From NCBI GenBank assembly GCA_003577245.1, contig QEVS01000001.1, forward strand, positions 310,001-374,000: a stretch of DNA of 64,000 bases, given 5' to 3'. Positions within the stretch are counted from its first letter, which is position 1. Each line of letters opens with the position of its first letter. The translations under genes were made by a program, and so were the position numbers. The notes beneath the pieces are model-generated. The model saw nothing but the letters and a program-made list of their open reading frames with translations. It did not search any database and was not told where the DNA came from. This DNA comes from a bacterium (GTDB lineage Bacteria > Chloroflexota > Dehalococcoidia > Tepidiformales > Tepidiformaceae). Shown here in pieces: positions 41,998 through 51,268 of this stretch.

Positions 41998-43704
41998 TTA
42001 GATCACCGTCGGCGGACGGTACTCCCCGAAGACCTCGCGCATGGCGCCGCAGATCTCGCCCAGAGTGGCGTAGGCGCGCACCGCGTCCAGGATTGGAGGA
42101 AGGAGGTTCGCCGTGCCCCGGCAGGCGGCCCCCAGCGCATCGAGCGAAGCTGCCACTGCCGCGGCGTCGCGCTCCCGGCGGTGGTGCTCCAACCGCTTCA
42201 GCTGGTGCTCCACCAGCCGCCGGTCGACCGAAAAGATGGCAGGGCGCTCCTCGCTCCCTTCCGTGAAGGCGTTGACTCCCACCACCAGCTCTCGCTTCTC
42301 ATCGATGCGCTGCTGTGTCTGCCAGCTCGCCTCGGCTATCTGTGCCTGCACCCATCCCGTCTCGATCGCCTTCACCGCCCCGCCGGCCTCCTCCACCTGG
42401 CGCATGTAATTCCGCGCCTGCTCTTCGAGCTCATTCGTCAGGCTTTCGACGAAGTAGCTCCCGGCGAGCGGGTCGATGGTATCGGTCACGCCCGTCTCGT
42501 AGGCGATGATCTGCTGTGTGCGCAGTGCCATGCGCTGGGCTTCGTCGGTTGGCAGCGCCAGCGCCTCATCGAAACAGCTCAGGGCTATGCTCTGCACGCC
42601 CCCCAGGACCGCCGCCAGCGACTGGATTCCCGCCCGGACGATGTTGTTCTCCGGCTGCTGTGCCACAAGCGTGCTGCCGCCCGTCTGTGTATGCGTGCGA
42701 AGCATCATCGAACGAGGATCCCTGGCCCCGTACTTCTCCTTCAGCATCCGAGCCCAGAGCCGCCGCAGCGCCCGGTACTTGGCGATTTCTTCGAAGAAGT
42801 TGTTGTGCGTATTGAAGATCCAGCTGATGCGGGGCGCGAACTCATCGATGTCCAGCCCGCGTTCGAGGGCCGCATCCATGTAGGCACACGCGTTGGCGAA
42901 TGTGAAGCCAATCTCCTGGGCGGCGGTGCACCCGGCATCGCGCATGTGGTAGCCGCTCACGCTGATGGTGTTCCACTGGGGAACGTTGCGGGCACAGTAC
43001 TCCATGATGTCGGCCGCCAGCCGCACGCTTGGCCCCGGCGGGAAGATGTAGGTGCCGCGCGCCACGTACTCCTTGAGCACGTCGTTCTGCACTGTTCCGT
43101 TCAGCTTGCCGGGGGCCACGCCCTGCTTCTCGGCGGCCGCGACGTACATCGCCAGCATCACCGCCGCAGGGGCGTTGATCGTCATACTCGTGGAAACGCG
43201 ATCCATGGGAATCCCGTCGAAAAGCGTCTCCATGTCATAGAGCGAATCGATCGCCACCCCCACCTGGCCAACCTCCGCAATGGCCAGCGGGTCATCGGAG
43301 TCATAGCCAAGCTGGCTGGGGAGGTCCAGGGCCACCGAGATGCCAGTCTGCCCCTGCCCCAGCAGGTAGCGGAACTTCTGATTCGACTCCTCTGCCGTTC
43401 CGAAGCCCGCGTACTGCCGCATGGTCCAGAACCGGCCCCGATACATCGTCGGCTGCACCCCGCGCGTGAACGGGAACTCGCCCGGGAAGCCAAGGTCGCG
43501 CTCGTACTCCATCTCCGCCACATCGAGCGGCGTGTAGAGCCGTTCTACCCTCGCCGAGCTCGAACGAAACGATGGCTCGCGCTCGGGCGCCTTCTGCAGC
43601 GTCGATGCAAGCAGGCCTTCCTCCCACGCGTGCGTCGCGCGGGAAAGCCCCGCAAGCGCTTCGGGCGAGAACAGGGAAGGTTGAGCGGCTTCTTGGTCGG
43701 GCAT
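41998..43704 (-). CDS. Methylmalonyl-CoA mutase, catalytic (large-subunit-like) chain
   Basis: 568-residue TIM-barrel subunit that, with a separate B12-binding subunit not encoded here, interconverts methylmalonyl-CoA and succinyl-CoA. Tyr98 (MRQYAGF), Thr204, Gln206 and Arg216 (KEYVAR) match the residues that bind the methylmalonyl carboxylate; isobutyryl-CoA mutases have Phe and Gln at the Tyr and Arg sites. The protein stops at the end of the barrel linker, so the B12 domain is on another chain. ATG 43704 follows GGAGG. Links propionate or branched-chain catabolism to the citric-acid cycle and to the fumarase downstream. Confidence 0.93.
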   Translation of the reverse strand: MPDQEAAQPSLFSPEALAGLSRATHAWEEGLLASTLQKAPEREPSFRSSSARVERLYTPLDVAEMEYERDLGFPGEFPFTRGVQPTMYRGRFWTMRQYAGFGTAEESNQKFRYLLGQGQTGISVALDLPSQLGYDSDDPLAIAEVGQVGVAIDSLYDMETLFDGIPMDRVSTSMTINAPAAVMLAMYVAAAEKQGVAPGKLNGTVQNDVLKEYVARGTYIFPPGPSVRLAADIMEYCARNVPQWNTISVSGYHMRDAGCTAAQEIGFTFANACAYMDAALERGLDIDEFAPRISWIFNTHNNFFEEIAKYRALRRLWARMLKEKYGARDPRSMMLRTHTQTGGSTLVAQQPENNIVRAGIQSLAAVLGGVQSIALSCFDEALALPTDEAQRMALRTQQIIAYETGVTDTIDPLAGSYFVESLTNELEEQARNYMRQVEEAGGAVKAIETGWVQAQIAEASWQTQQRIDEKRELVVGVNAFTEGSEERPAIFSVDRRLVEHQLKRLEHHRRERDAAAVAASLDALGAACRGTANLLPPILDAVRAYATLGEICGAMREVFGEYRPPTVI

Positions 43705-43786
43705 GGCATGCCTCCGGGGGTCGTAACAGTGTACAAACACCGTCGCGATCCGGCATTCCGCGGTTGTGCAGCGAGGGCCACAGGCA

Positions 43787-43792
43787 TACGCT
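43787..43792 (+). promoter_or_regulatory. -10-like box (TACGCT), leaderless start of unknown gene
   Basis: TACGCT ends six bases before GTG 43799. The divergent mutase start is 94 bases away. Confidence 0.45.
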
Positions 43793-43798
43793 GTAGCT

Positions 43799-44251
43799 GT
43801 GGTACAGGCCGCGAACGTCATCTACCTCCCGCCCGGGGTAGCTGCTGCTCCGCCACAGGTCGCGCAGACGGCCATACCATTTGACCGGGCCTTCTTCGAA
43901 CAGATCCTCCCGGGAGCGGTCTCGGCCTTCTGCGAGCAGACCGGCTGCGAAGGCCCGATTGTGGAAGTCCTCACCCTCGATGGCACCACGCACTACGTCA
44001 ATGGCATCTCGGGCCTCACCGATTCCTGGGTCGCCCTGCACACGGCCGACCCCGAACACGACCATGCCGTGCAGGTCTTCGTCCCCTACCAGACGATCTT
44101 CCGCGTGGAAGTGCACCCGTCGTCTGACCTCCACCCCGGGCGCATGGGCTTCGTAACCACGCCCCCGAAGGCCCCGCGGAAGCGCCGGGCCGCGCCCCCT
44201 GCTCCGGCTTCGAAGCCTGCCGCTCCGTCGCGCAGCGCCGCGAAGAAGTAA
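43799..44251 (+). CDS. Unknown protein with beta-barrel-like core and basic tail
   Basis: 150 residues, not recognised. The central part (TLDGTTHYVNGISGLTDSWVAL, VFVPYQTIFRVEV) alternates strands in a manner reminiscent of Sm-like barrels, though I would not assign that family. The tail from about 120 is Ala/Pro/Lys/Arg-rich (APRKRRAAPPAP...), like histone-H1-type nucleic-acid-binding tails. It is divergent from the mutase gene and upstream of lhr by 56 bases. GTG 43799 follows TACGCT at six bases. Confidence 0.6.
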   Translation: MVQAANVIYLPPGVAAAPPQVAQTAIPFDRAFFEQILPGAVSAFCEQTGCEGPIVEVLTLDGTTHYVNGISGLTDSWVALHTADPEHDHAVQVFVPYQTIFRVEVHPSSDLHPGRMGFVTTPPKAPRKRRAAPPAPASKPAAPSRSAAKK

Positions 44252-44294
44252 GCCACCTTCCGGCGAACACCTGTTCTAACAGGCCCGGTTCTGC

Positions 44295-44300
44295 CACAAT
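44295..44300 (+). promoter_or_regulatory. Weak -10-like box (CACAAT) of lhr
   Basis: CACAAT ends seven bases before ATG 44308; it fits the leaderless spacing but matches TANNNT only in part. Confidence 0.3.
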
Positions 44301-44307
44301 AGGGGCC

Positions 44308-47300
44308 ATGCCCGTGAGGGAGTGCCCACCCGCCCTGTCGCCCTTTTCGCCGGTCGCTCGCGCCTGGTTCCAGGACACCTTCGCGCAGCCCACGCGAGCC
44401 CAGGAGCTTGGCTGGAAGGCAATCGCCACGGGCGAACACACCCTCCTGCTCGCCCCGACCGGTTCAGGGAAGACGCTTGCCGCCTTCCTCTGGTGCCTGG
44501 ACCGCCTTGCGACGCGCCCTGAGGCGCCACTCGCCCGTGGTGCAGCGGTTCTCTACGTCTCGCCGCTCAAGGCGCTCACCTACGACATCGAACGGAACCT
44601 TCGCGCGCCCCTTGCCGGCCTGCGTATCGCCGCCGCCCGCGAAGGCGTGCCCGTTCCCGGGATCACCGTTGCCACGCGCACCGGCGACACTCCCACCCGC
44701 GAACGCGAAGACATCAGGCGCAACCCTCCCGACATCCTCATCACAACCCCCGAATCGCTCTACCTGATGCTCACCTCACGCGCCCGCGATGCCCTGCGCA
44801 CGGTCGGCACGGTGATCGTGGACGAAATCCACACCATGGCCGGTACAAAGCGTGGGGCCCACCTTGCCCTGTCGCTGGAGAGGCTCGAACACCTCACGGG
44901 GCAGCCCTTCCAGCGTATCGGCCTCTCTGCCACGCAACGCCCGCTCGAAGAGGTGGCCCGCTACCTGGGCGGCGACCGCCCGGTGCGAATCGTCGATGCC
45001 GGCGCCTCACGCGAACTCGACCTCGCCGTGATCGTTCCCGTGGAAGACATGTCCCGCCCTGGGGACAACGAGCTAGTCCACGGTCCCTCCGCCGATGGCC
45101 GCGACATCGAGGCCCGCTCATCGGTCTGGCCCGCCATCTACCCGCGGCTCCTGGAACTGGTGCAGGCTCACCGCTCAACGCTCATCTTCGTCAACAATCG
45201 CCGCCTCGCTGAAAGGCTTGCCGCTCGCCTCAACGACCTCGCCGGCCAGGAGCTCGTTCTCACCCACCACGGCTCCATGTCGCGCGCCCAGCGCACCCTC
45301 GTTGAGGAGCGTCTCAAAGAGGGCACGCTTCCCGGCCTCGTCTGCACGAGTTCCCTTGAGCTCGGTATCGACATGGGCGCCGTGGATCTCGTCATCCAGG
45401 TCGAATCGCCCGGGTCTGTCTCCCGTGGTCTCCAGCGGGTGGGTCGCGCCGGGCACCGTGTCGACCTGCCCAGCACGGGCCGCATCTTCCCTAAGTTCCG
45501 CGGCGACTTGCTCGAATGCGCCGTGCTCACGAGTCGCATGCGTGACGGGCTCATCGAATCGACCACCGTTCCGCGCAATCCCCTCGATGTGCTCGCCCAG
45601 CAGGCCGTTGCCATGTGTGCCATGGACGACTGGCCGCTCGACGATCTCGAGCGCCTGGTGCGCCGCACCCACAGCTTCTCCAGCCTCAGCCGCGAAGCCC
45701 TGGAAAGCGTCCTCGGCATGCTGGCCGGCCAGTACCCCTCTGACGAGTTCGCCGACCTCCGGCCCCGTATCACCTGGGACCGCGAGACGAACGTGCTCTC
45801 CGGCCGCCGCGATGCCCGGAGCGTGGCTATCGTGAATGCCGGCACCATCCCCGACCGCGGCCTCTTCGGTGTCTTCCTTGGCGAGACAGGCCCCCGCGTC
45901 GGCGAGCTCGATGAGGAGATGGTCTACGAATCGCGCCCCGGGGAGGTGTTCATCCTCGGGGCGAGCAGCTGGCGCATAGAGCACATCGGCCGGGACCGCG
46001 TCACCGTTTCGCCCGCCCCGGGTGAGCCCGGGAAGCTCCCCTTCTGGAAGGGCGACGGGATAGGCCGCCCCCTCGAGTTCGGCCGTGCCATTGGCGCCTT
46101 CACCCGCGAACTGGGCCGCCTCCCCGAGTCCGAAGCCGCCTCCACGCTGGCTGCTGACCATGACCTTGATGACCTCGCAATCCGCAACCTCCTCGCCTAC
46201 CTGTCCGAGCAGAAGCAGGCCACCGGTGCCCTGCCCACCGACCGCACCATCGTCGTGGAGCGCTTCCTCGACGAGCTTGGAGACTGGCGGATTGTCGTCC
46301 TCACCCCCTTCGGCGGGCGTGTCCATGCCCCGTGGGCGCTCGCGATCGAGGCCCTCCTTGCCAGGCGCTCCGGCTTCGATGTCCAGGCCATCTGGAGCGA
46401 CGACGGCATCGCCGTCCGGTTCGCCGAGGGCGACGAATTGCCCCCGGACTCCCTCCTCTTCCCGGGCCCGGACGAAGTGGAAGACCTGGTCGTGCAGCAA
46501 CTTGCGAACTCCGCCCTCTTCGCCTCGCACTTCCGCGAAAATGCCGCCCGGGCCCTGCTGCTGCCCCGCCGCCGCCCGGGGAGCCGTACCCCCCTCTGGG
46601 CTCAGCGGCTCCGCTCCGCCAACCTCCTCGCCGTGGCCAGCCAGTACGGATCCTTCCCCATCGTGCTCGAAACCTATCGCGAATGCCTGCGCGATGTCTT
46701 CGACCTCCCGGGACTTGTCGAGGTGCTCACTGCCATCCGCAGCCGCACCATCCACGTCGCCCACGCCGAGACCGCCCAGGCCTCTCCCTTCGCTCGCTCG
46801 CTCCTCTTCGACTGGGTGGCCGCCTACATGTACGAGGGCGACGCTCCGCTTGCTGAGAGGCGCGCCCAGGCCCTTGCCCTCGATCGCGCCCTCCTGAGCG
46901 ACCTCCTTGGCGATGGTGACCTGCGCGAGCTCCTCGATGCCGATGCCATCGATGACACTGAGGCCGCTCTGCAATGGCTCTCCGCAGGCCGCCGCGCCCG
47001 GAATGCGGATCAGCTGCATGACCTCCTGCGCCAGGTCGGAGACCTCGCTCTGCACGAGATCGAAGCGCGCGTGGCCTCCCCGCCGGAAGTCCCGGCCTGG
47101 TTGGCCGAGCTGGAGAGCGGCCGCCGCGCCTGCCGTATCCGCGTTGCCGGCGAGGAGCGCTGGATCGCGATCGAGGACGCCGGCCGCTACCGCGATGCCC
47201 TCGGAGCCAACCCGCCGCCGGGCGTCCCCGAAGCCTTCCTGAAACCATCGCCGCGCGCCCTTGAGAGCCTGCTCAGCCGCTACGCCCGCACCCACGGTCC

Positions 47301-48744
47301 GTTCGTCGCCGCCGGGCCGGCCGGGCGCTGGGCCATTCCCGAGCCCCTGGCGCTCGCCAGCCTCCGCGAACTCGAAGCCGAGGGGACCATCCTGCACGGC
47401 GACTTCCGTCCCGGCCGCGTGGGGCGCGAATGGTGCGACCCCGGGGTTCTGCGAACGTTGAGGAAACGCTCACTCGCCCGCCTGCGCCGCGAAGTCGAGC
47501 CCGTCGATGGTGCAGCCTGCGCGCGCTTCCTGCTCTCGTGGCATGGCATCGGCAGCGACGCGGTCGGGCCTGAACGCTTGCGCGAGGTGCTGTCGCAGCT
47601 CGAAGGGCTTCCCCTGCCCGCCTCCGTGTACGAACGCGACGTGCTCGCTGCTCGCGTCCCCGGCTACGAGCCCCGGATGCTCGATGAGCTCTGTGCAGCC
47701 GGCGAATTCACGTGGATGGGCCGGGGCGCGCTCGGGCGAGACGATGGCCGCGTGGCCTTCTTCCGGCGAGAGCGGCTGCCCTTGCTCGCGCCCGTAGCCA
47801 CAGAACCGCCCGCGGGCGAGATCCCTGCCGCCATCCTCGGCGCATTGCGCGAAAAGGGCGCCCTCTTCTTCAGTGACCTCGTGGGCGCGGCGCGCGCCCC
47901 CCTGCGCGAGGTGCTCGACGCCCTCTGGGACCTGGCATGGGCCGGCTTCGTTACCAACGACACCTTTGGACCCGTCCGCGCGCTCGCATGGCCGCGCGAT
48001 GGCAGGGTCCGCCCGTACCGGGGAACGGGCTCACTGATTCCCGCCGAGGCGGCAGGCCGCTGGTCGCTCGTCTCCACGCCCGCGGCCACGCCTACCGAAC
48101 GGGCGCACGCCCTCGCCGGCTCCCTCCTCGAACGCTACGGCGTGGTGACCCGCGAATGCGCGGCCACCGAGGGCCTGCCCGGCGGGTTCTCCTCGGTCTA
48201 CCCGGTCCTCAAAGCCATGGAGGAGAGCGGCCGCGTGCGGCGCGGCTACTTCATCGAGGGGCTCGGCGGCGCCCAGTTTGCTCTGCCCGGAGCAGTGGAC
48301 CGCCTCCGCGCCGGGCGTGAGGCGCCCCGTGACGAGACCGCCGTCGTCCTTGCCGCCATCGACCCGGCCAATCCTTATGGCGCCATGCTCCCCTGGCCGC
48401 TGCGAGTCCCCAACGGCCGCAGCACACCCCAGCGGGCCGCCGGCGCCTCCGTGGCCCTTGTCTCCGGCGAACCGGTCCTCTATCTGGAGCGCAGCGGAAG
48501 GGGACTCCTCACCTTCCCCGCTGCCGAGGAGTCCGCAAAGCTCGAGCTTGCCCTCTCCGCTCTGTTCCAGTCCGTGGCTCTCTCGCGCCGCCGTTCGCTC
48601 ACCATTGAGCGGATCGATGGCGAACCTGCGGCCGGGGCCGCCTTCGCTCCGGCACTGCTTGGCGCCGGTTTCGTCCCCGGCTACAAAGGCCTGGTTCTCC
48701 GCGCGGGAACAGGAGGGTCCGCTCCCCATGCCCGAAGGAGATAG
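44308..48744 (+). CDS. lhr: Lhr-type ATP-dependent DNA helicase (large helicase-related)
   Basis: 1478 residues, the full long form. RecA-like domain 1 has Walker A APTGSGKT (49-56), DEIH (172-175) and SATQRP; domain 2 has VGRAGHR. The Lhr winged-helix and barrel core continues to about 900 and a long C-terminal domain follows. Lhr unwinds 3'-tailed DNA and RNA:DNA hybrids and is linked to repair of oxidised or alkylated DNA. It overlaps the nei gene by 17 bases; the same lhr-nei pairing is known in mycobacteria (Rv3296-Rv3297). Confidence 0.94.
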   Translation: MPVRECPPALSPFSPVARAWFQDTFAQPTRAQELGWKAIATGEHTLLLAPTGSGKTLAAFLWCLDRLATRPEAPLARGAAVLYVSPLKALTYDIERNLRAPLAGLRIAAAREGVPVPGITVATRTGDTPTREREDIRRNPPDILITTPESLYLMLTSRARDALRTVGTVIVDEIHTMAGTKRGAHLALSLERLEHLTGQPFQRIGLSATQRPLEEVARYLGGDRPVRIVDAGASRELDLAVIVPVEDMSRPGDNELVHGPSADGRDIEARSSVWPAIYPRLLELVQAHRSTLIFVNNRRLAERLAARLNDLAGQELVLTHHGSMSRAQRTLVEERLKEGTLPGLVCTSSLELGIDMGAVDLVIQVESPGSVSRGLQRVGRAGHRVDLPSTGRIFPKFRGDLLECAVLTSRMRDGLIESTTVPRNPLDVLAQQAVAMCAMDDWPLDDLERLVRRTHSFSSLSREALESVLGMLAGQYPSDEFADLRPRITWDRETNVLSGRRDARSVAIVNAGTIPDRGLFGVFLGETGPRVGELDEEMVYESRPGEVFILGASSWRIEHIGRDRVTVSPAPGEPGKLPFWKGDGIGRPLEFGRAIGAFTRELGRLPESEAASTLAADHDLDDLAIRNLLAYLSEQKQATGALPTDRTIVVERFLDELGDWRIVVLTPFGGRVHAPWALAIEALLARRSGFDVQAIWSDDGIAVRFAEGDELPPDSLLFPGPDEVEDLVVQQLANSALFASHFRENAARALLLPRRRPGSRTPLWAQRLRSANLLAVASQYGSFPIVLETYRECLRDVFDLPGLVEVLTAIRSRTIHVAHAETAQASPFARSLLFDWVAAYMYEGDAPLAERRAQALALDRALLSDLLGDGDLRELLDADAIDDTEAALQWLSAGRRARNADQLHDLLRQVGDLALHEIEARVASPPEVPAWLAELESGRRACRIRVAGEERWIAIEDAGRYRDALGANPPPGVPEAFLKPSPRALESLLSRYARTHGPFVAAGPAGRWAIPEPLALASLRELEAEGTILHGDFRPGRVGREWCDPGVLRTLRKRSLARLRREVEPVDGAACARFLLSWHGIGSDAVGPERLREVLSQLEGLPLPASVYERDVLAARVPGYEPRMLDELCAAGEFTWMGRGALGRDDGRVAFFRRERLPLLAPVATEPPAGEIPAAILGALREKGALFFSDLVGAARAPLREVLDALWDLAWAGFVTNDTFGPVRALAWPRDGRVRPYRGTGSLIPAEAAGRWSLVSTPAATPTERAHALAGSLLERYGVVTRECAATEGLPGGFSSVYPVLKAMEESGRVRRGYFIEGLGGAQFALPGAVDRLRAGREAPRDETAVVLAAIDPANPYGAMLPWPLRVPNGRSTPQRAAGASVALVSGEPVLYLERSGRGLLTFPAAEESAKLELALSALFQSVALSRRRSLTIERIDGEPAAGAAFAPALLGAGFVPGYKGLVLRAGTGGSAPHARRR

Positions 48745-49528
48745 CGTTTACCGCTTTGCTGCACTCCTGCGGGATACCCTGCAAGGCCGCCCGGTGCTGG
48801 CCGCAAGCAGCCACGGCCCGGGCCCCGCGCCCCAGGTTCAGCGCATCGTCGGCGCCACCTGCACGGGCGTTCGCTCCCGCGGCAAGAACCTGCTCATCAG
48901 CTTCGATAACGGCCTGGCGCTGCGCGGGCACCTCCATATGTACGGAACCTGGCATGTCTACGCCCCGGGAGAGCCCTGGCGGCTCCCCCAGAGTGCCATG
49001 CGCGTGGCCATTGAAGTGCCCGGGGCCGTCGCCGTTAACTTCAACGCCCCCACCATCGAACTCATCGAGGAGCGTGCCCTTGCGGTCCACCGCCCACTCG
49101 CAGCGCTTGGCCCGGACCTGCTCGACGACTCATTCGATGCCGAAGCAGCGGTTCGCCGCCTTCGCGACCCCTCCCGGGCCGGGCTGACCATTGGCGACGC
49201 CATCATGGACCAGCGCGCACTGGCCGGCGCCGGCAACATCTGGAAGCACGAAACCCTCTTCCGTTGCCGCGTCAATCCCTGGAGACGCGTCGAAGACCTT
49301 GACGACACCACCCTCATGGCGATTATCCTCAAGGCACAGGAGCTGCTCCGCGCGAGCGTGATGAAGCCCTCCCCCGGCAGGCCATCGGCGCGACCCACCA
49401 TGTACGTCTACGGAAGAACGGGCATGCCCTGCCGCCGCTGCAACACCCGCCTGCGGAGCGCTCCCCAGGGCCTCGACACGCGCCGCACTACCTGGTGCCC
49501 GCGTTGCCAGCCGGGCGAGTCTCCTTGA
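48728..49528 (+). CDS. nei: Endonuclease VIII-type DNA glycosylase (Fpg/Nei family)
   Basis: 266-residue base-excision enzyme that removes oxidised bases and cuts the abasic site. The catalytic N-terminus is MPEGDS (Pro2 nucleophile, Glu3), the H2TH region contains GNIWKHETLFR, and the C-terminus has a zinc finger CRRCN...CPRC. These favour Nei over Fpg. Translational overlap with lhr by 17 bases implies joint expression as a repair unit. It ends 11 bases from convergent hemA. Confidence 0.92.
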   Translation: MPEGDSVYRFAALLRDTLQGRPVLAASSHGPGPAPQVQRIVGATCTGVRSRGKNLLISFDNGLALRGHLHMYGTWHVYAPGEPWRLPQSAMRVAIEVPGAVAVNFNAPTIELIEERALAVHRPLAALGPDLLDDSFDAEAAVRRLRDPSRAGLTIGDAIMDQRALAGAGNIWKHETLFRCRVNPWRRVEDLDDTTLMAIILKAQELLRASVMKPSPGRPSARPTMYVYGRTGMPCRRCNTRLRSAPQGLDTRRTTWCPRCQPGESP

Positions 49529-49539
49529 GGCGCGCCCCG

Positions 49540-50622
49540 TCAGGGGCGTCCCGAGAACAGGCGAGCCACCGCCCGCGCCAGTTCCGCGTCACCGCTCGCT
49601 CGCAGACTCGCGGTCGGGCCGTGAAGCAGCTGGTTAACGAGGGAGCGCGTGAGCTGCTCTGCCGCGTCGGCCGGGATTTCGGGGTGCAGGCGGCGGATCC
49701 TCTCCACCTCGCGCTGACGGATGCGCTCGGCGCCCATGCGCATCTCCGTCACCGCCGCGCCCGTCTCGGCGAAGCGCTCAAGCCGCCGCTCAACGAGCGT
49801 CCGCACGTGGGTGCGCAGCTCGCCCCGGCGGCGCGTGGCGTGGGGACGCTCGCACTGCTCATCGGCAAGCAGGTCGGCCAGCATGAGCGAAGCCACTGCT
49901 GGCGCGCCCGCGAAATTGCGCGGCGTGCCCAGGTCGAGCAGCAGCCGCCGTACCGGGGGCAGCTGTTCTATGCGGACCTCGGGGGCATTTGACCCGAGAC
50001 AACCGGCGATCACATCGAAGGGACCGGCGCTGCCCACCCCGGACAGGGCCGCGAACGTGGCTCCTGGCAGCGGTTGCGCGGGCGCCCTGCGTCCGGCCAC
50101 CACAACTTCTGCGAAGCCAAGCTCCACCGCTCGCTCTGCCACCAGCCGGCCCATCTGTCCGGTCCCAAGGATGAGGATGTTCCCCGCTGTCGGAACGCCT
50201 CCCATCCTGAGCGCGCGATCGAGCAGGTGCCCCGCGTGGCCCTCGAACCTGGTCTCGCGGCGAAGGTCGCGTGCAGCGCTGATTGCTATCTCGCCCAGCC
50301 CGCGAACCGGAGCGGGCGCGCCCACGAGCGCCTGCCGCACCTGGCCCAGGATTTCCCTTTCTCCCAGCACGACTGAGTGCAGACCGGCAGCAACTTCCGC
50401 AAGGTGAAAGAGCGCCTCGGCGCCGCCCAGCCGGCCCGGTGCGGGACAGTTGCAGGGTTCAAGGCTGTACGCTTCGAGCCGCTGGCAGCTTTCGACCAGG
50501 GCCGAACCCGCGTGCGCCCCGGCCAGGCGGCCAATCTCCACCACACGGGGGCGCGGGAGCGAAACGGTGCTCCAGCAGCACGCCTGCAGTGACTCGACAG
50601 CGAGCGCGGAGGAAAAAGCCAT
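49540..50622 (-). CDS. hemA: Glutamyl-tRNA reductase, divergent
   Basis: 360 residues, shorter than the usual 410-450. It reduces glutamyl-tRNA to glutamate-1-semialdehyde for tetrapyrrole synthesis. Catalytic Cys46 sits in ESCQRLE (usually STCNRxE), GLHSVVLGEREILGQ is the conserved substrate region, and LGTGQMGR is the NADPH fold; the dimerisation helices follow. The N-terminal GLSHKTAP motif is missing, and the start is an unrelated Cys-rich segment. The AT-rich upstream region has TAAATC six bases before ATG 50622. No other heme gene is nearby. Confidence 0.88.
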   Translation of the reverse strand: MAFSSALAVESLQACCWSTVSLPRPRVVEIGRLAGAHAGSALVESCQRLEAYSLEPCNCPAPGRLGGAEALFHLAEVAAGLHSVVLGEREILGQVRQALVGAPAPVRGLGEIAISAARDLRRETRFEGHAGHLLDRALRMGGVPTAGNILILGTGQMGRLVAERAVELGFAEVVVAGRRAPAQPLPGATFAALSGVGSAGPFDVIAGCLGSNAPEVRIEQLPPVRRLLLDLGTPRNFAGAPAVASLMLADLLADEQCERPHATRRRGELRTHVRTLVERRLERFAETGAAVTEMRMGAERIRQREVERIRRLHPEIPADAAEQLTRSLVNQLLHGPTASLRASGDAELARAVARLFSGRP

Positions 50623-50628
50623 AAAGTA

Positions 50629-50634
50629 GATTTA
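50629..50634 (-). promoter_or_regulatory. -10-like box (TAAATC), leaderless start of hemA
   Basis: On the minus strand TAAATC ends six bases before ATG 50622, in an AT-rich patch that contrasts with the GC-rich surroundings. Confidence 0.4.
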
Positions 50635-50674
50635 TTTTGTCAGGTTATTTCGGAAAGGGGAACCCTGCCGCCGG

Positions 50675-51268
50675 CTACCCGCCCGCCGCCTGCCCTGCCG
50701 GGATCGGGCGGTCGCTCGTCCGGAACTGCTTCCGGCCCTCTTCCAGCAAGTCCCCACCCCGGCAGTCGTTCACGACAATCGCCGGGAAGCCCTCCACCTC
50801 AAGCCGCCTGATCGCTTCCGTGCCAAGGTCTTCGAAAGCTATTACCTCGGCCTTCTTGATGTGACGGTTGAGCAGCGCTCCCGTACCCCCCACGGCTATG
50901 AAGTAAACCGCGTGGTTGCTCGCTATCGCCTGGCGCACCGCGGCGCCGCGCCCGCCCTTGCCGATGATTCCCTTCAACCCCAGCTCCAGCATCCGTGGCG
51001 TGTACGGATCGAGCCGCATTGCCGTTGTGGGCCCCGCCGACCCGATGACCATCCCCGGCCGCGGCGGGGTAGGCCCCACGTAGTAGACAATCTGCCCGCT
51101 GAGCTCCAGCGGGAGCTGCTCCCCGCGCTCGGCCATTTCGAGCAGCCGCTTGTGGGCCGCGTCACGCGCCGTGTAGATAACTCCGCTAATGCTCACATGA
51201 TCACCCGGCTTCAACCGTTCGATCACGTCGTCAGTGAGAGGAGTGGTGATGGCGATGGAGTCGCTCAC
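50675..51268 (-). CDS. Class I fumarate hydratase, beta subunit (C-terminal domain)
   Basis: 197 residues matching the C-terminal domain of class I fumarase/tartrate dehydratase: LKPGDHVSISGVIYTARDAAHKR, PTPPRPGMVIGSAGPTTAMRLD and the KGGRGAA/VNDCRG segments. It supplies the swivel domain for the 4Fe-4S subunit encoded by the gene two positions upstream. GTG 51268 follows GGGAGG and overlaps the GNAT stop (GTGA). The usual alpha-beta adjacency is interrupted by that GNAT gene. Confidence 0.9.
   Translation of the reverse strand: MSDSIAITTPLTDDVIERLKPGDHVSISGVIYTARDAAHKRLLEMAERGEQLPLELSGQIVYYVGPTPPRPGMVIGSAGPTTAMRLDPYTPRMLELGLKGIIGKGGRGAAVRQAIASNHAVYFIAVGGTGALLNRHIKKAEVIAFEDLGTEAIRRLEVEGFPAIVVNDCRGGDLLEEGRKQFRTSDRPIPAGQAAGG

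Noticed and set aside
45175..47397. 740-codon open frame antisense to lhr
   Set aside because: Long antisense frames are expected in very GC-rich genes; lhr on the other strand is complete with all helicase motifs, and the antisense protein is low-complexity without family features.
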